Below are positions 12,017 through 24,857 of a DNA stretch of 64,000 nt, piece by piece. Position numbers and translations under genes: made by a program. The stretch lies in assembly GCF_017562075.2 (NCBI RefSeq), contig NC_054084.1, positions 29,666,308 through 29,730,307 on the forward strand. Reading direction: 5' to 3'. Position 1 is the stretch's first letter; the number at the start of each line of letters is the position of its first letter. The stretch is from Anopheles merus. Lineage: Eukaryota > Arthropoda > Insecta > Diptera > Culicidae. The notes below the pieces were generated by a model, which was not told where the DNA came from, did not search any database, and saw only the letters and a program-made list of their open reading frames with translations.

Positions 12017-13650
12017 TCAATCCTGCTTAGCGCCGTCCTGCCCCACCTTAGCCTCCCTCCTAGCGTTAGCCTTTCGCTGCTTCGCTATCAGCACACCCGC
12101 CCCGTACAGCACAATCCACAGCACGTACCCAAAATGGTACACCGAGCTGTAGTAGTACCAAATTTTGTCCACCGTCAGCAGCAGAAAAGCAATGCCCAGG
12201 TACGAGAAGGCGAAAAACTTCGAGATCCAGCACAGCACGTTCAGCACCGTGCGCTTCTGGCCCGTCGCATCCTTGAGGAACAGCTTCACGTACAGATCCT
12301 CGATCGGCAGATAGAACGGGGCGCCGCAGATGCAGAAGTAGTAGCCCGCGTACACCCCGTGCCAGATGGCGGACACGGCGAGCGTCACGAGCGTGCGGTA
12401 CTTCTTGCTCGGGAAGCGCTTGTACACGTACATCGCCATCCAGTACTGGACGCACATGTTCCAGTACTTCATCGCCTCGCGGAACGTCCAGCAGCGCTCC
12501 GTGTTGATGACGTCGATGTTGCGCACCGTTTCAAAGTCGTACTCCAGCGGGGCGCTATCATCCGTTGCGGTGATGGTGTAGTCGTCCCTGCTCGGACCGT
12601 GGCCCGGTTTGCTGCCGGCCAGCTTCGGGTACGCACCGACGCCCGCCATCGTGCAGACGCACTCGCTCAGCAGTATGCCGGTGTAGATGCGCATGCGGAA
12701 GATGAAGAACGTCGGCCACACGTACATCAGCCGGTAGAGGAAGGAGCGCTCCTCGTAGAACTCGGCGCTGGTTGCGTACTGCAGCAAACCAGAGGGTGCG
12801 GGTTACAAACGAGTTTAAAGCGATTAGCGACGGATTAAAGGTGGAGGGCGAAATGGCTTCCTTACCTGCAGCGGCCAGATGTACGACACGAGCAGAAACA
12901 GGCCCGCGTACAGTGGGATAACCTTCAGCTTGTCAACCGTCGCCCCGATGCAGTCCGCCTTCCCGCTGAACGGCAGGTACATGGCGTCACGGTACGTTTT
13001 GAACGTGATGTACGGTCCGGTCAGCACGCCGACGTAATTGAAGCTGTAATGGAATATGTCCAGCATGCTGAGCTTCAGCAGCGCCCGGTCAGCTTCGGTC
13101 AGGGATGGTTGTGCGACCGCCGCCGTGTCCTTCTGACCATCCGCCACCGTCTTAGACTTGGTGTGCGCATTGTTCACCTCGAACGCTAATCCAACGAGCT
13201 TGAGCGTCAGTATCATCTGTATCATGTTCGTGTGGCCGGGCGGTGCATCGTACCCCAGGAACGACAGCGACCGGAAGAAGAACAGATAGCCGAACATGAA
13301 GCCAAAGCACGCCAGATGACACACTCTAGAGGGGGGAGGGGAAGGAAAAGAAACAAAGTAAATGCATCATTACGTAAAGGCTGACGCCGATTGAAATCTC
13401 GTCTGGTTGGTAACGGTGGCAAAGAGCAAAGTGGCGCTTACTTTCGGCTAGCATAGATTATCAGCAGTGCACTCACGAGATAACAGAACAGCATGTGCAG
13501 CATGTGGCTGCCGCTGACGGACAGCACCACCAGCAGCCCCACCCCGGTGCCCACGAGCTTTCGCTGCTCGGGGTCGGTGAACTTGCGATAAAACTGACCG
13601 AATCCGATGCACGACCCGAGCAGCACCAGGTAGATAATATCGTCCTTCAT
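12017..13650 (-). CDS. frj: MBOAT7-type lysophosphatidylinositol acyltransferase (farjavit)
   Basis: Three coding exons on the minus strand (13650-13442, 13325-12866, 12778-12017) with GT-AG borders and matching phases give 476 aa, close to the length of vertebrate MBOAT7. The protein is a multi-pass membrane protein. The two MBOAT catalytic landmarks are present: Asn330 in MKYWNM and His363 in SAIWHGVYAGYYF. The N-terminal start MKDDIIYLVLLG aligns in register with MBOAT7, so the internal Met was preferred to one nine codons upstream. MBOAT7/LPIAT1 transfers an acyl chain, typically arachidonate, to the sn-2 position of lysophosphatidylinositol at the ER. The motifs LEYDFETVRNID and the blocks around TLKLVGLAFEV support this subfamily over other MBOATs. 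The Lys/Arg-rich C-terminus is probably cytosolic. The gene is head-to-head with the region leading into PDZ-GEF. Confidence 0.9.
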
Positions 13651-16600
13651 GGTGGCGGGGGTTCTGGACTCTCTCACTACACGTTTTCCTGCTCGATTTC
13701 TCCCCTATTGTGTTACGTTTACCGGAAGGATTACGGCAGCAGACTGACCGCGCATTCGTACAGTTTCACAATGCACACACGCGTCCACGATCGCGTGAGG
13801 CCATACACTTTGCTGGTGTAAGCGTTTTTCCGCAATCGCACAGGAATGCTCGACGGTTTTGTGCTGCTTTTCCTTGTGCTGCTGGTGGTGCGTTGTTTAC
13901 ATCGCACAATGTATAAACATGGTTGCTTGACAGCGGAAGCGCTGTGTTGTATTTTCTTGCCCACGACGGGAACGTCAAACTCAGCTGTCAAGCGTACGGG
14001 TTGAACGCTACAGCGAGAGGTTGGTTCAAAATTAACGTAAATTTCTTCCGTGACAATGTTTATTTGGAAACCATCCTCATGACATCTCTATTATTGTGCA
14101 AAAGATGCTTCAATTATATAAGATGAACGTACAAAAAATTCAAATTTTGCAATAAAAACAAGCAAAAGTGAAATTGAACTTTCAACGTCAAACGAGACTC
14201 ATCAAATATGGCGACCCGGGTGCAGTGGGTAACCGCAGCCTGATTCACCTCCTGGCAGCATCACAGTTGTCAAAACGCTCCTCGGGTTCGCAGACACGCT
14301 ACTTGGGCATAGGAAGCCAACAAATCAGCAGCAAAGCAGCAAGCAAGCCGCGACGAATCGAACTCCGAATTTTCCACTCGTCGCGTGAGTGTGTTGGCTG
14401 GCCGCCATCCGCATCGTAAGTTTTGCGTGTCACTGGTCCCGAGCGTGCCGTTATTGTGCATCCCATGCTCAGCTGCGTGCGTGTGTGTGTGAATTTTTAC
14501 ATTCAGCGTCGAAACAAGTTGATATTGCTTGGTTCAATTGTACGTGTAATGTTTTTTTTTTTTGGTTCTTTCTTGTGTGATACCCACCTCCCCCGTGTAA
14601 ATTGAACAAACGACAACGTTTGTGTGTGTGCGTGTGCGTTCTAAGGCAGGATTAGTTATTAGTCAGCGAAAACATTCTTCACACTGTGTGCCACCCAAGC
14701 ACTTTCCGTCGACAGCCCACTCGCCTGGGGGGGTCGCCGTCACACCAGTCCCCCCCCCAAAGAGAGGGGGAGGAGGAGTCGTTGTGGTTGTGTTTCTGTT
14801 TGTACTTGTGTGTGTGTGTTTGGAGTGTTTTGTCTTTCAATTGTTCTGTAAATATTTTAAACGTTGTGCCAAAACCTGTTTGCTGTTTGGGGTGGTGTTA
14901 AAGCATCAGAAAAGCATAGATTACAGTAAAAAGAAGAAGCAAGCATTGAAGTATTGTGATGTGACAGCAGCCTCTCGTGTACACAGCGCCGAGAGAATAC
15001 CGTTTTGTGCGCCCGTGTGTGTGTGTGTGTATGCGAAGGAGTGAGCGGGCGCGCTTGCTTGTGTGCGTGTGTGTGTGTGTGTATTTCTACGCATAGAAAA
15101 CAAGATTCCAGTCGTGCGGTTTCCAGCCATTCCTTTCACCTCTCACCTACTACAACCCACCCCACTCGGAGTTCTTTTTGTCCAATAACCAAACATTCCT
15201 GTCAACCTTTTTTTTTTACCATAAACAAACGGTGAAGCGTCTGTGGAATTTATGCTCAGGGGGGAGGTGTGAGATGATAGTGAAGGGGGAGGAGAGCACG
15301 ATCGCGTGGCAGTGTACGAGCGCGCCGCACCAATACAAACAGCGACGGCAGCATTATCATATATTTTGGCCTCGCGCTCTGTGTGTGAGCGGGCGATTTA
15401 ATCATTTCGGCGTCGTGTGCATAATTTCCACACAACACACCAACAGCAGGCGGCGACGGCAACATGTTTTCCGCCCTAGCCAGTAACCTCCACCACCAGA
15501 GCCTACTCTTCGTCGCGAACGAGCACAAACAATAGTAATACGCCAGGTTTTTGTTTGGCCGAACGGGGCAGAGCGATGTGGGAAGTGTGTGATTGATTGT
15601 GTGTGCAGCGTTTAAACCCCCTCACCCCCCTTCCCTCATTCCCAACCCCACCCGTAATCGTGTTGCATCGTAGTGAAACTGAAACGACACGCAGAAAAAA
15701 AACACGTTCGCGGAAGAAGAAAGTGTGTACGCTCTGTACCTGTGTTTGTATGGGTGCGAGTGTGTGAATTTGTTGATTTTTTGTTTGCTATATTGGTGTG
15801 CGCCAACGGTTTTTGTTGATGATGTTACCCTCGCCGAACGCTTCGAACTTCCTCCACACCCTCCCCAGTTTTGATGAGACAATCGCCCAACTCCTCCCCC
15901 TCCCCCCCGCTCCAAGGGATGGGGACGAGCGGATGATGCAGACACGGCCGCCCCACCCAGAAGAGAGGTGGTGCTGGTGCAGCAGAAAATAAACAATTAA
16001 GGTTTGTAATATAGTTCCTTCCGTATAGCCCGCTGCTCTTTGTTGCTGCTGTGTTTGTGTGGGAAGGGCTTGTAGTGGTGTGTGCATGCAGCTTAACGCG
16101 TCTCTGTGTGTGTGTATGTGTATGTGGGATGCATTATGCATCTTTGGGATCGTAGGTATTTCTTTGTGCAAAATAAAACAAGCACACGGTTTGTTTTTGT
16201 GTAAAGAGACGACCCTTGCAATTCTTATCAGTTTGGCTGACTCTTTGTGGGATGGAACGTGAGATGGAGCACTCTTAAATGTTTTAAACTATATTTCCCT
16301 CCCCGTGAGGTTGGAATTGGCTTATTCGCTCGATAAAGTGGGTCATAATGCAACGCAAACAGGGTCGTAACAGGGTCGTGCTGAAGAAGCTGTGAATATC
16401 TTCACCTTCTTCGTCAGCCTAACTTGTTGATCGCTCCTAAATCTCGTCTACCACCCGTTGGGCCGTGGTCAGAAGGGCAAAAGGGAAGGCACGGGAGAAG
16501 GAAGAGCAAAAGGAGCAGGAGATGAAAAACAAAAATCATCTAAAGAGAAGGCCCATCGGCAAAATCACCATTAGCGGGATTGTGAGGCGCACAAAACGTT

Positions 16601-17892
16601 GGGCAGTGGGCGAAGAATTCACCAGGGTTCGGCAAGTGGGAGTTTTTTTAGGGGAGCAAATTATGTTTGGGTATTTTAAATATAAGGAATTTAGTTTTTG
16701 TTGTTTGTAATTTCAACATTTTTACGCAGTTTTGCTGTATTGCGACATTTCCGGTAGATTTTCCACTAAACTGAAAGGCAATGAAGTTAATTTAGGTAAA
16801 GAAAAAGTAAACAATGGCGTTGCATTGCGTTAAATCACTGCAAATGTTCAATCGATCATAGCCTAGGATCAATTGTTGAAAGTTAGTCCTTACGTGGAAC
16901 AAGATTTATCGTATTGGATGAACCATTAAGCCTAAAACACGGTCCTTGAAACCAGATTCCTATTGAACCGGAATCTGCATCGAGAGAGATAGTGTGGCCA
17001 AAATGGTCCTTCGAACCCGATCTTTATCAGTTGCTCGAATACCCAATCAAATCCCTCAAAGCGGGGGTTTCAAATCAATTTTTAGCCTAGAAATCACATC
17101 TATTTAATCTGTACAGTCTATGAAAGATCCCTATCGATGGCTCAACATATTTGATCCTTCGAACCGGATTCGCTTTCCGGCACCTTAGCAACCCCTGACC
17201 GTTGGTAGGAGCAGCATTAGGCAACGCCGTTACTGCTTACTGCTGCGATGTTGCGGCACAGACCGCGCTACACTAATCACGCTTCTTGCTGCCTTTCTCT
17301 CTACCACCATCCCGTGCCTGCCCTGCCCCTTCTGCACTGAACCCAGCAGCTCCCAGCGGGAAGCGGGTTCGATCGGTTGGCGGTGATTCCCTCTCGAAAT
17401 CCGACGAGAAGAGCGCTTTGAATCCTGTCCGGGAGGAAGAAACAAACAAAACAAAACAAAAAAAGCCGCCCGCAACATCATTCAGGTAGCCAAAGCCGAG
17501 CGGTAGTTTTTTTGCGGAATCTTCCTTCGAAACGCCGTTGTAAGCCGTGGTGGGTGAAGAGAGATAGAGAGAGAGAGCGAGAGAGAAAAGAAACAGCAGA
17601 AACGTTAGAAGCAAATGAGGCTTTGAAGCGAAATGGAATAAACGAAGGCATTGGTGGGCGCGCAATGATTGAGTGGAAAAATGTTGATGATGATGGTCGG
17701 TTTGGATGCAGCATCCAACGGCCAAGCATCGGGCGAGGAGGTGCGGCAATTTGTTAAAATAAAAACCGCGCCACACATACAGAGGCTGGTGGTGGTGGTG
17801 GAAAGGCGTACGGAGAAAGAGAAAATGAAAGAATGTGCAGAAGTAAAGGGTTGCAGGCCCCAGTCTTCTCCTTTCCATGGTGTAAACGGCGC

Positions 17893-17898
<6 letters not shown>

Positions 17899-17938
<40 letters not shown>
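17899..17938. repeat. (GA)n microsatellite
   Basis: Pure GA dinucleotide run; Arg-Glu open frames across it are artefacts. Confidence 0.9.
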
Positions 17939-17942
<4 letters not shown>

Positions 17943-20900
17943 TCATTCGTAAAGGGAGAAACATAAAAAATGGCAAAGAAAGTATGGATGGAAAACGGTT
18001 TCTTTTCGTTTCTTTCTCTCTCTCACTCTCGTTCTCTGTTTCGCGTGTAATCGAAGGATGCCGCGAAACTGTTTCGTCGCGCCCGCTAGTTTGATTGACG
18101 CAAGAAACGCCAGCACACTAGTGGGGCGGCAGCATCGTCGCCACGCACTATTGTGTTTCTTGTGTGGGGTGGGGTGTTTTCGGGTGGGGAGGGGAGGAAG
18201 TTTGAAAACTCAAGACAAACGGGTCGAGAAAAGCCACGCAATAGAGAGTGAAGAGATGAAGAAGAATAGAAGAAGAACAAATTATAGCGCCTGCCACACG
18301 TGTGCCACACACATCAAAGCACAAAAAAACATCAATTATTGTTGAAGAAGTAAGGATATAAAGAATAGAAAATAGTAGAAACAAAAAATGGCACAACCAT
18401 GTGAACAATTTCAGCAAAAAAACAAACATAAATTGTATCACAAAATTCTTTTACAGAGCAAGGAATGCTTTCTTTCTCTCTCTCTCTCTCCATTTCCCTC
18501 TTGTTTTACAGTTGTGCTGAACGGGCAAAACGTGTGTGTGTCCCCTCGTCCGCCCCAAGGGCAAAGGGCAACCACAACCACACTGCCATTCTGCCCACAC
18601 CCACCTAACCACTCACCCACCCACTCTGGAATGGAATGTTATTGCTGCCGTCCAAGTGTCCCTCGCGGTTCTTGCCCCCTCCCCCTTGAGCTTGTTTGGT
18701 TTTTATTCAAATGTGTCGGTACTTATTTTTTTTTGGACACGAGCTGTACTGTTGTGGTGTGGTGTTGGTGCTCGCGAAAAGTGAATAATAATAATGCACA
18801 GTAACATCACCACCCAAACCACCCTCCCACGAGCGGAGCACACTTGTTCTTCCGTGGTGTGTTTCGTCTGTGCTTCGTGGTATGTTGTGTTGGATGTGTT
18901 TTTACACCTTTTTTTGGGGAGCTCATGTTACACACACCCTCCATTGTTTCAAACCTAAGAGGCTAAGAGAAAGGGGGGAGAGAGAGAGAGAGAAGGCGTA
19001 GAAACAACGGTTCCGGAGTACATTACGCACATATGTCGAAGTCGAGCGTTGGATGTTTGTTGAGCGTATATAACAACAGGTCCGCCAGCCTACCACCCAC
19101 CATGCTCATACCCGGACGAACATCACGCACGTACTACAGAGAGAGAGAGAACGAGAGACGAGGCCTGAGTTCCGGGTGTATGTGTGTGTATGTGCTAGAG
19201 CAGTGAAAGGCTTTCCCCGTGACATTGAGGTGAACATTTTACTACACCAACCCGCTCAACAATGGTTCTTAGTGCTTCATATGTGGGTTTGATCCGTTTT
19301 TACACGCCCTAAAATGATCGATCAATGAAGTGGAAGAATGCTTCGCCACTTTGATCTGCATTCACATGCCAGCTCCAGCTTTTCAAGCTGCTTCTTCGCT
19401 CCGGCGCAACAATGCGCATGTTTTCAGTGATTGTAGTAGCGGAATTGTGGGGGGGGGGGGAGTCAGCCTCGCCAGGCTCTACTGATTGATTGCTCGAGAT
19501 TCCATCGGAAAGTTCCGTGAGCGAAGATGAATAATATATTTCCTCTGGAGCCGGGCGACTCTCGCAGGTTCGTGGGTGGTATTTTCTCGAGGTCTTGTGC
19601 GGTCTTGTACCTTTAATCAGATGATGTTTTAGCCCACTTTTTTGGGACGCCTTAAAGGTCGTTTGTTTGAGATTTGAGAAGATCTCCATGGAGAGAAACA
19701 TTGAGCCTAGATAGATAGATTGTGTTCATCCAATGTTACAGCATGTTGGGGGGAAAGGAAAGGTTTTTTTTATTGTGGGAGTGGGGAAGTCCATGTATGG
19801 CAGCGGCAGTTCAATTAATTGTGTCGTATATAACGTTTCAAGTAGATTGGGTCTTAATCGGATATTCCATGAGAGTCGTACCATTGTCTAACGGTGGTGT
19901 TCAATTAGTATGACAGTGTGCAGCTGATCAATGTCGGAGTTCTTTGATTAGCTTGGGTTAATTGGTACAAATAGCTAAGCTGCAGCAGTCAGGAATTCAG
20001 GGGATTCTTGGAATTTCCTGAAGTTGCTATATAGTAGAATCCCTTGTCTCGGTAGAGTACAAATGGACATCCAAACTAACATCATTATTACACTCGAAGA
20101 ACGAACTCAAAGGTTTGAAATGGTTTGCTTTATAATGTCTTATCAACAACCCTGTACGTTTAATAGTCCAAAATTCCTTCAGATTCTAAAAAAAACCGTT
20201 TTTGGATGATAATATTTCAATTGGATGTTATTTTCTGCATCATGTAAATAAATATTAGTAACTATTTTGCATAACTATACGTAGCAGATCAGATATGTAC
20301 TTCCAGATGCACGATATCTACAATTAGCGCAAATAACTGAGAAGTTTAGCGCCTTTTTAGCATTCTACACACATCCATGCTTCGGTCACTTTAATATGGA
20401 CGTTCCGGGCAAAAACTCTTTGGTAAATGTGGTTTAATTTAGGAATTATTGAGGAAGATTTGTGCAAACCAACAGGCAACGTAAGAAGAGTTGTGTTAAA
20501 CTAATATTTTTTGCGAGATTTTGGATAAACTCTTCATCGTGCCCCAAAATCCCATATACACTGGAGTTCTAATACTGATATGCATCTGACGAGGATCATT
20601 TCAAAACTAGGTCGAATTAATGGAGATAATTCTCAAGTCTTTTGCAGGGTCATTAAAAGTACTGTTTTGTGATGCTGCAACTCATCAGCTAGGTCATGAT
20701 ATCATAACTAGACCCAACAAGAGAGATGTGTTTGCCAATCAACGTTCTAGTTTTCGGAGTTTATGGAGGAGGAGTTCGTCAAGTTGTATGTTCCTTCTTA
20801 ATTCTTTTTAATGGCATCATTCTCCAACTGTTGCTTTGAAGACTTAAACTCAAAACAGCCAATAACTTCTTGTAGAATTGTTACAAATGCGAAATTCTAG

Positions 20901-21418
20901 CTTAAAGTTTGAACAGAAAATCCTGGAACATTCCAAACCCAGAGCCCACAGGCATTCATTCTTGACCATTCGCGATCGTACTGCTGATACGCCTGTGGAC
21001 GCCTGTGGACATATTACTGCACGCTTTCGGGTTCCAGTTTAGTCATCAACCCTCAAGGCGGCGGCTGCTTTATCAGCGGAATGACGCAAATCCCGCAAAT
21101 GGTACCGGTACCGCGCAGATAGAAAGCACAGAGGGAGGACAAAACGCAACCGAAGCCTGAGAACAAAAATTGCATGCACAAAAAACATAGGCACCTACCA
21201 CCAGAGCCTAGCAAAAATCGATTACCGCTTATTACTACATATGGCGTCATGGTAGAACGCTGTGGAACAACAAAAACAAAAAAAACGACGAAAACAACCA
21301 GCTCCCAGCCTCATCAAGAGGAGATATGAAGGGGGTAAAGCATTTGATGAGTGCAATTTTTGTCCAAAGGATGGGTAAAATGGTTGCTTCCTGATTATCA
21401 TCGGCCGTGTCTGCTCTG

Positions 21419-21437
21419 GGGGGGGGGGGGGGGGGGG
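21419..21437 (+). repeat. 19-nt poly-G run
   Basis: Uninterrupted run of G followed by GATGGTGGTGGTGGGG. A potential G-quadruplex, or possibly a length-unstable assembly artefact. Confidence 0.9.
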
Positions 21438-24400
21438 ATGGTGGTGGTGGGGATTTGATTGCCCTTGTCCCTTATTTTGCTCTAACCGGGGGCACTGTGT
21501 TCCATCGATCCATCCAACGGGAAAGCTTACAGCGAATTCGGGTCAAAGGCAGCATCAGTGACGTCGAAATTTACAGCTCCTCGTGTAACAGCGCCGAGGC
21601 GTGTGTAACAACGGGATATTGGATTTTTTTTTTGGTTTTGGTGGCTTTTGGAAGGAGATTTAGAGAGAGCGCCATGGTGTTGCAACCCGATTTTTGTTGG
21701 CTCGCATAATCGTCTTACCCTTTAGCCCGACCTCCTCGGGGGGGCCGAAGCGGATCAGAGTACAACACAATGATGAACTGTTTGCGTAGGGTAAACACGT
21801 GTGTGAGACGCGCGCGAAAGCGCCAGCGACAAATAACGCGCTGCTGCTGCTGCAGCTTGATGACGCGCAAAGCAACGCCGCCTGAGTCGCTTGGTGCGCG
21901 CGCGCGTTATTACATCGTTTCTCAGCCACTTTCTCTCCCGCTTGCCGCTTTTGGCAAGCAATATGTGCAGCGAAGTAGGCGCGTGCACTGTACACTCTTT
22001 CTTTGTCGTGGCAGTCTCTTATTCGTTTCAGATGTGAAGCTGCCCCAAAGCCCACTGTGTGTGAGAGGTTAGAGGCGCGCGTGTATGTTGTGTTCCTTAA
22101 CTGAGCCCAACTACTGCACAGCAGCCTGCTTATCTTTGTACATCCATCACCACACTCCTCTTTCTCTCTTTCTCTGTGTGTCTTTGCGTCATGGTGATGA
22201 GCGCTTCTGCATGCATCAATCAACATTACTCCTTTTCTTTCCACACACAAAGTAACTCTTTTATCCAACGCCCCAGTCAGTGTGTGCTGTTCCCAGCTTG
22301 GCGCGTAGCGTGGAAAATGAAGTGAAACTGTGGTCGGCGAGAAGCGTGGCGCAATGTAAAGTGGCCACGTCGGCGGAGTTAAAACGAAGGAAGAAGGAAA
22401 GAGGCCAGTGTTGGAAAGGATTGGCTGAGGGCTGTGAGACTCGGCCCAAGGTCGGTCCAGGGTTGGGATTATGAAGGAGACGCGGGTGGTGTAACAACAT
22501 TCCTGACAGGATAAAAAAAGGGAACTTCGAAAAGGGACACAAAAATAGAGAAGGCAAAGAAAAAAGGTGTCTGATAATGAGGGAGAAAATATTCATCCTA
22601 GAGCCGGCGGCACACACACACACAGAAGCGGGACAGTGACAGAGCACACAGGTATGGATGATTTTGACTGAAGAATCTGGTGGAATTTCCCAGCTTCTCG
22701 GCTCACACCCCGGGAGATGTCCCACATGGCCGGGCGGGCAATGTGAAGGATGGCATTGAAATCTTTACAGCAGTCGTTCTGTAAACGTGTGAAAGCATAA
22801 AATGAACCAGGGGAATTCAGAGTGCGCAGTACTGCACCAGGGATCGTTGGGAATGTATGCACACTGAGAGGGAGAGGGAGTGTGCAATTTAAATCCATTT
22901 GGTTCAATTTAGCCCGTAGTGACAGTTTCTTGCCACTCGGGCTGCAATTCTTCGCTTGGTACGTATTGGTGCGCTGTTTAGCTCTTCCAAGCGAGGCGGG
23001 TTTTTCCTCGACAAGAGATGGAGTATTTTATGATTTTTTTAGTTTTGATTTAACATCATGATGATGTAACTTTGCGCTGGTTTCCAACACTATTTTTACC
23101 AACTCTTTCAGCCCAAATATTTCAAGTGCACTCGAAACTCTAATACGCTTCTGTTTTCTGTCTCGTTTTTAGGAAGTACGGCTTGAAAGGCGGCTCTCCG
23201 GTGCGGTAAAAACCGAAACGTATATACACACACGCCTGCTACGATTCTAAACACAGCCAGCAACAGCAGCAGCAGCAGCAGCAGCAAGTAGCACGGAAGC
23301 CGGAAAGAAAGGCGAATCGAACGGTGGCCGCCGCTTGAAGCACTTGAGCCACTTGTGGAAAACGCTAACGTTGTTGGTGGAATGGTTGTTGTTGTTGATC
23401 TTGTAGCGCTTTGTAACGCGCGTGACGACGCCCCCATCAGGCAAGAGAGGAGAAATCTAACATGCCCCGTGAAACACACACACACACACATTGGGAAAGC
23501 TGGACGGAACGGATCGATTGTAGTGGTAGTGAGCAAAAAGCGAAGCGAAAAAGTTTGCATTGAACGCTTCACCTTCGAACTGCGCGGCTGCGATTGCAAC
23601 AAGTGCACCGACAACTGCACCGTTAGACCGTAAAGGAGTAGCGGTAGGGATAGTGGCACGGAACGGAAGGACACAAGGGCACAATAGCGAGAGAGAGAGA
23701 GAGAGAGAGAGAGATCGAGCCCGTAGCAGAGAGTCGGCAGCACGCGCAGAAACTAGAAACCTTTTTTTCTTATACGCCAATCGAACGGGGAATGACGATC
23801 GGTTGCAGCCCAGTGAGGCTTTGGCAAGGAAAAACCTGTTCCTCTCACAGGGAGCAGGAACTCCCGTTCGTATAATGCATATCATTTAAGCGGTGCACCG
23901 TGCAACAACCACCGCGGAATCTTAACGACCGGATTCCGCGCGAAGGAATGGAGGCAAGGCGAGGGAGCGCTGTGTGCGCTGGTACCCGCAATTATTAGCT
24001 GTTAGGAAAAAGGGAATGGGACCACCACCGTGAGCCATTGGAGAGAGATACACGCTCTCGAGGTGGTGGAATCTGTGCGGTGTGCGCACCTTTGCGCTCT
24101 AAGGGCCTTGTTTAGATCGATTTCGTCGTACTGATGGCGATTCTTTTCCCTTTTTCTTCCCTTTGCAGGTAGTTCATCAGCATCGTTGTCGTGCGCGGCG
24201 ATGCGCTTGTGAGTGTTTCGGGCTTCCCTCCAGGATATTGATAGCCAATTACACCTGCGCACACGGGGACGAACGGTGATAGTTTGTGCTGTGAACGGCA
24301 GGAAAATTGACACGTAAAAACGGAAGTGAATGAGCAGTTTTTCTTCGCCCACACGGGAACACGAGCAATTCCGGGAAGCGAAAGGTGATAAAAAAGATCG

Positions 24401-24857
24401 TAAGACCGGTGGAACGGTTCTGCAAGTGGCAGTGCCTCCTCGTATCGTAGTTTTTCGTCCCCAACCCGGTGCAATGTGTCACAGTTGCAGTCGATTTCGT
24501 GCCTCACCCAGTGCGCGGTGTAGCGGTGCGTTCTCCAGTGTGCCGCCCGCCCGCCGTTAGTGCAAAGTAATGCACTGGTATGGTAGCGTGTGTTGTCTCC
24601 GTATTGCGTTTTATGATCAGTTTCAACGGCCACCCATTGCCGGGGATGCGATAGAAATACAAAACGACAAAACGATCGGGCCGATTTTAGCAGGGTGTAT
24701 GTGTGTGTTATATTTGGAACATCAAGCAAAACCGCGGTAGAAAGTGTTATCGGGCTGGGTGGCAGACGAGAGCCATTTTGTTGTGTGAGAAGTGCACCAA
24801 GTGTTTGAAGAGGAGGGGAGGAAAAGTGTGGCCGTTTCTAAAAATAATAGGTAATAA

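Larger units (their letters stand above)
13651..24857. other. 11-kb stretch upstream of PDZ-GEF; likely promoter and 5' UTR introns
   Basis: No conserved coding exon seen. A consensus donor (GTGAGT) at 14385 follows GC-rich sequence and could end a non-coding first exon of PDZ-GEF, but nothing proves it. The stretch holds GT and GA microsatellites (notably 17899-17938), a 19-G run (21419-21437), a 12-G run near 19448, CAG repeats near 23265 and TCCTTCGAACC-type short repeats near 17009 and 17155. Small open frames match no family I recognise. Confidence 0.45.
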
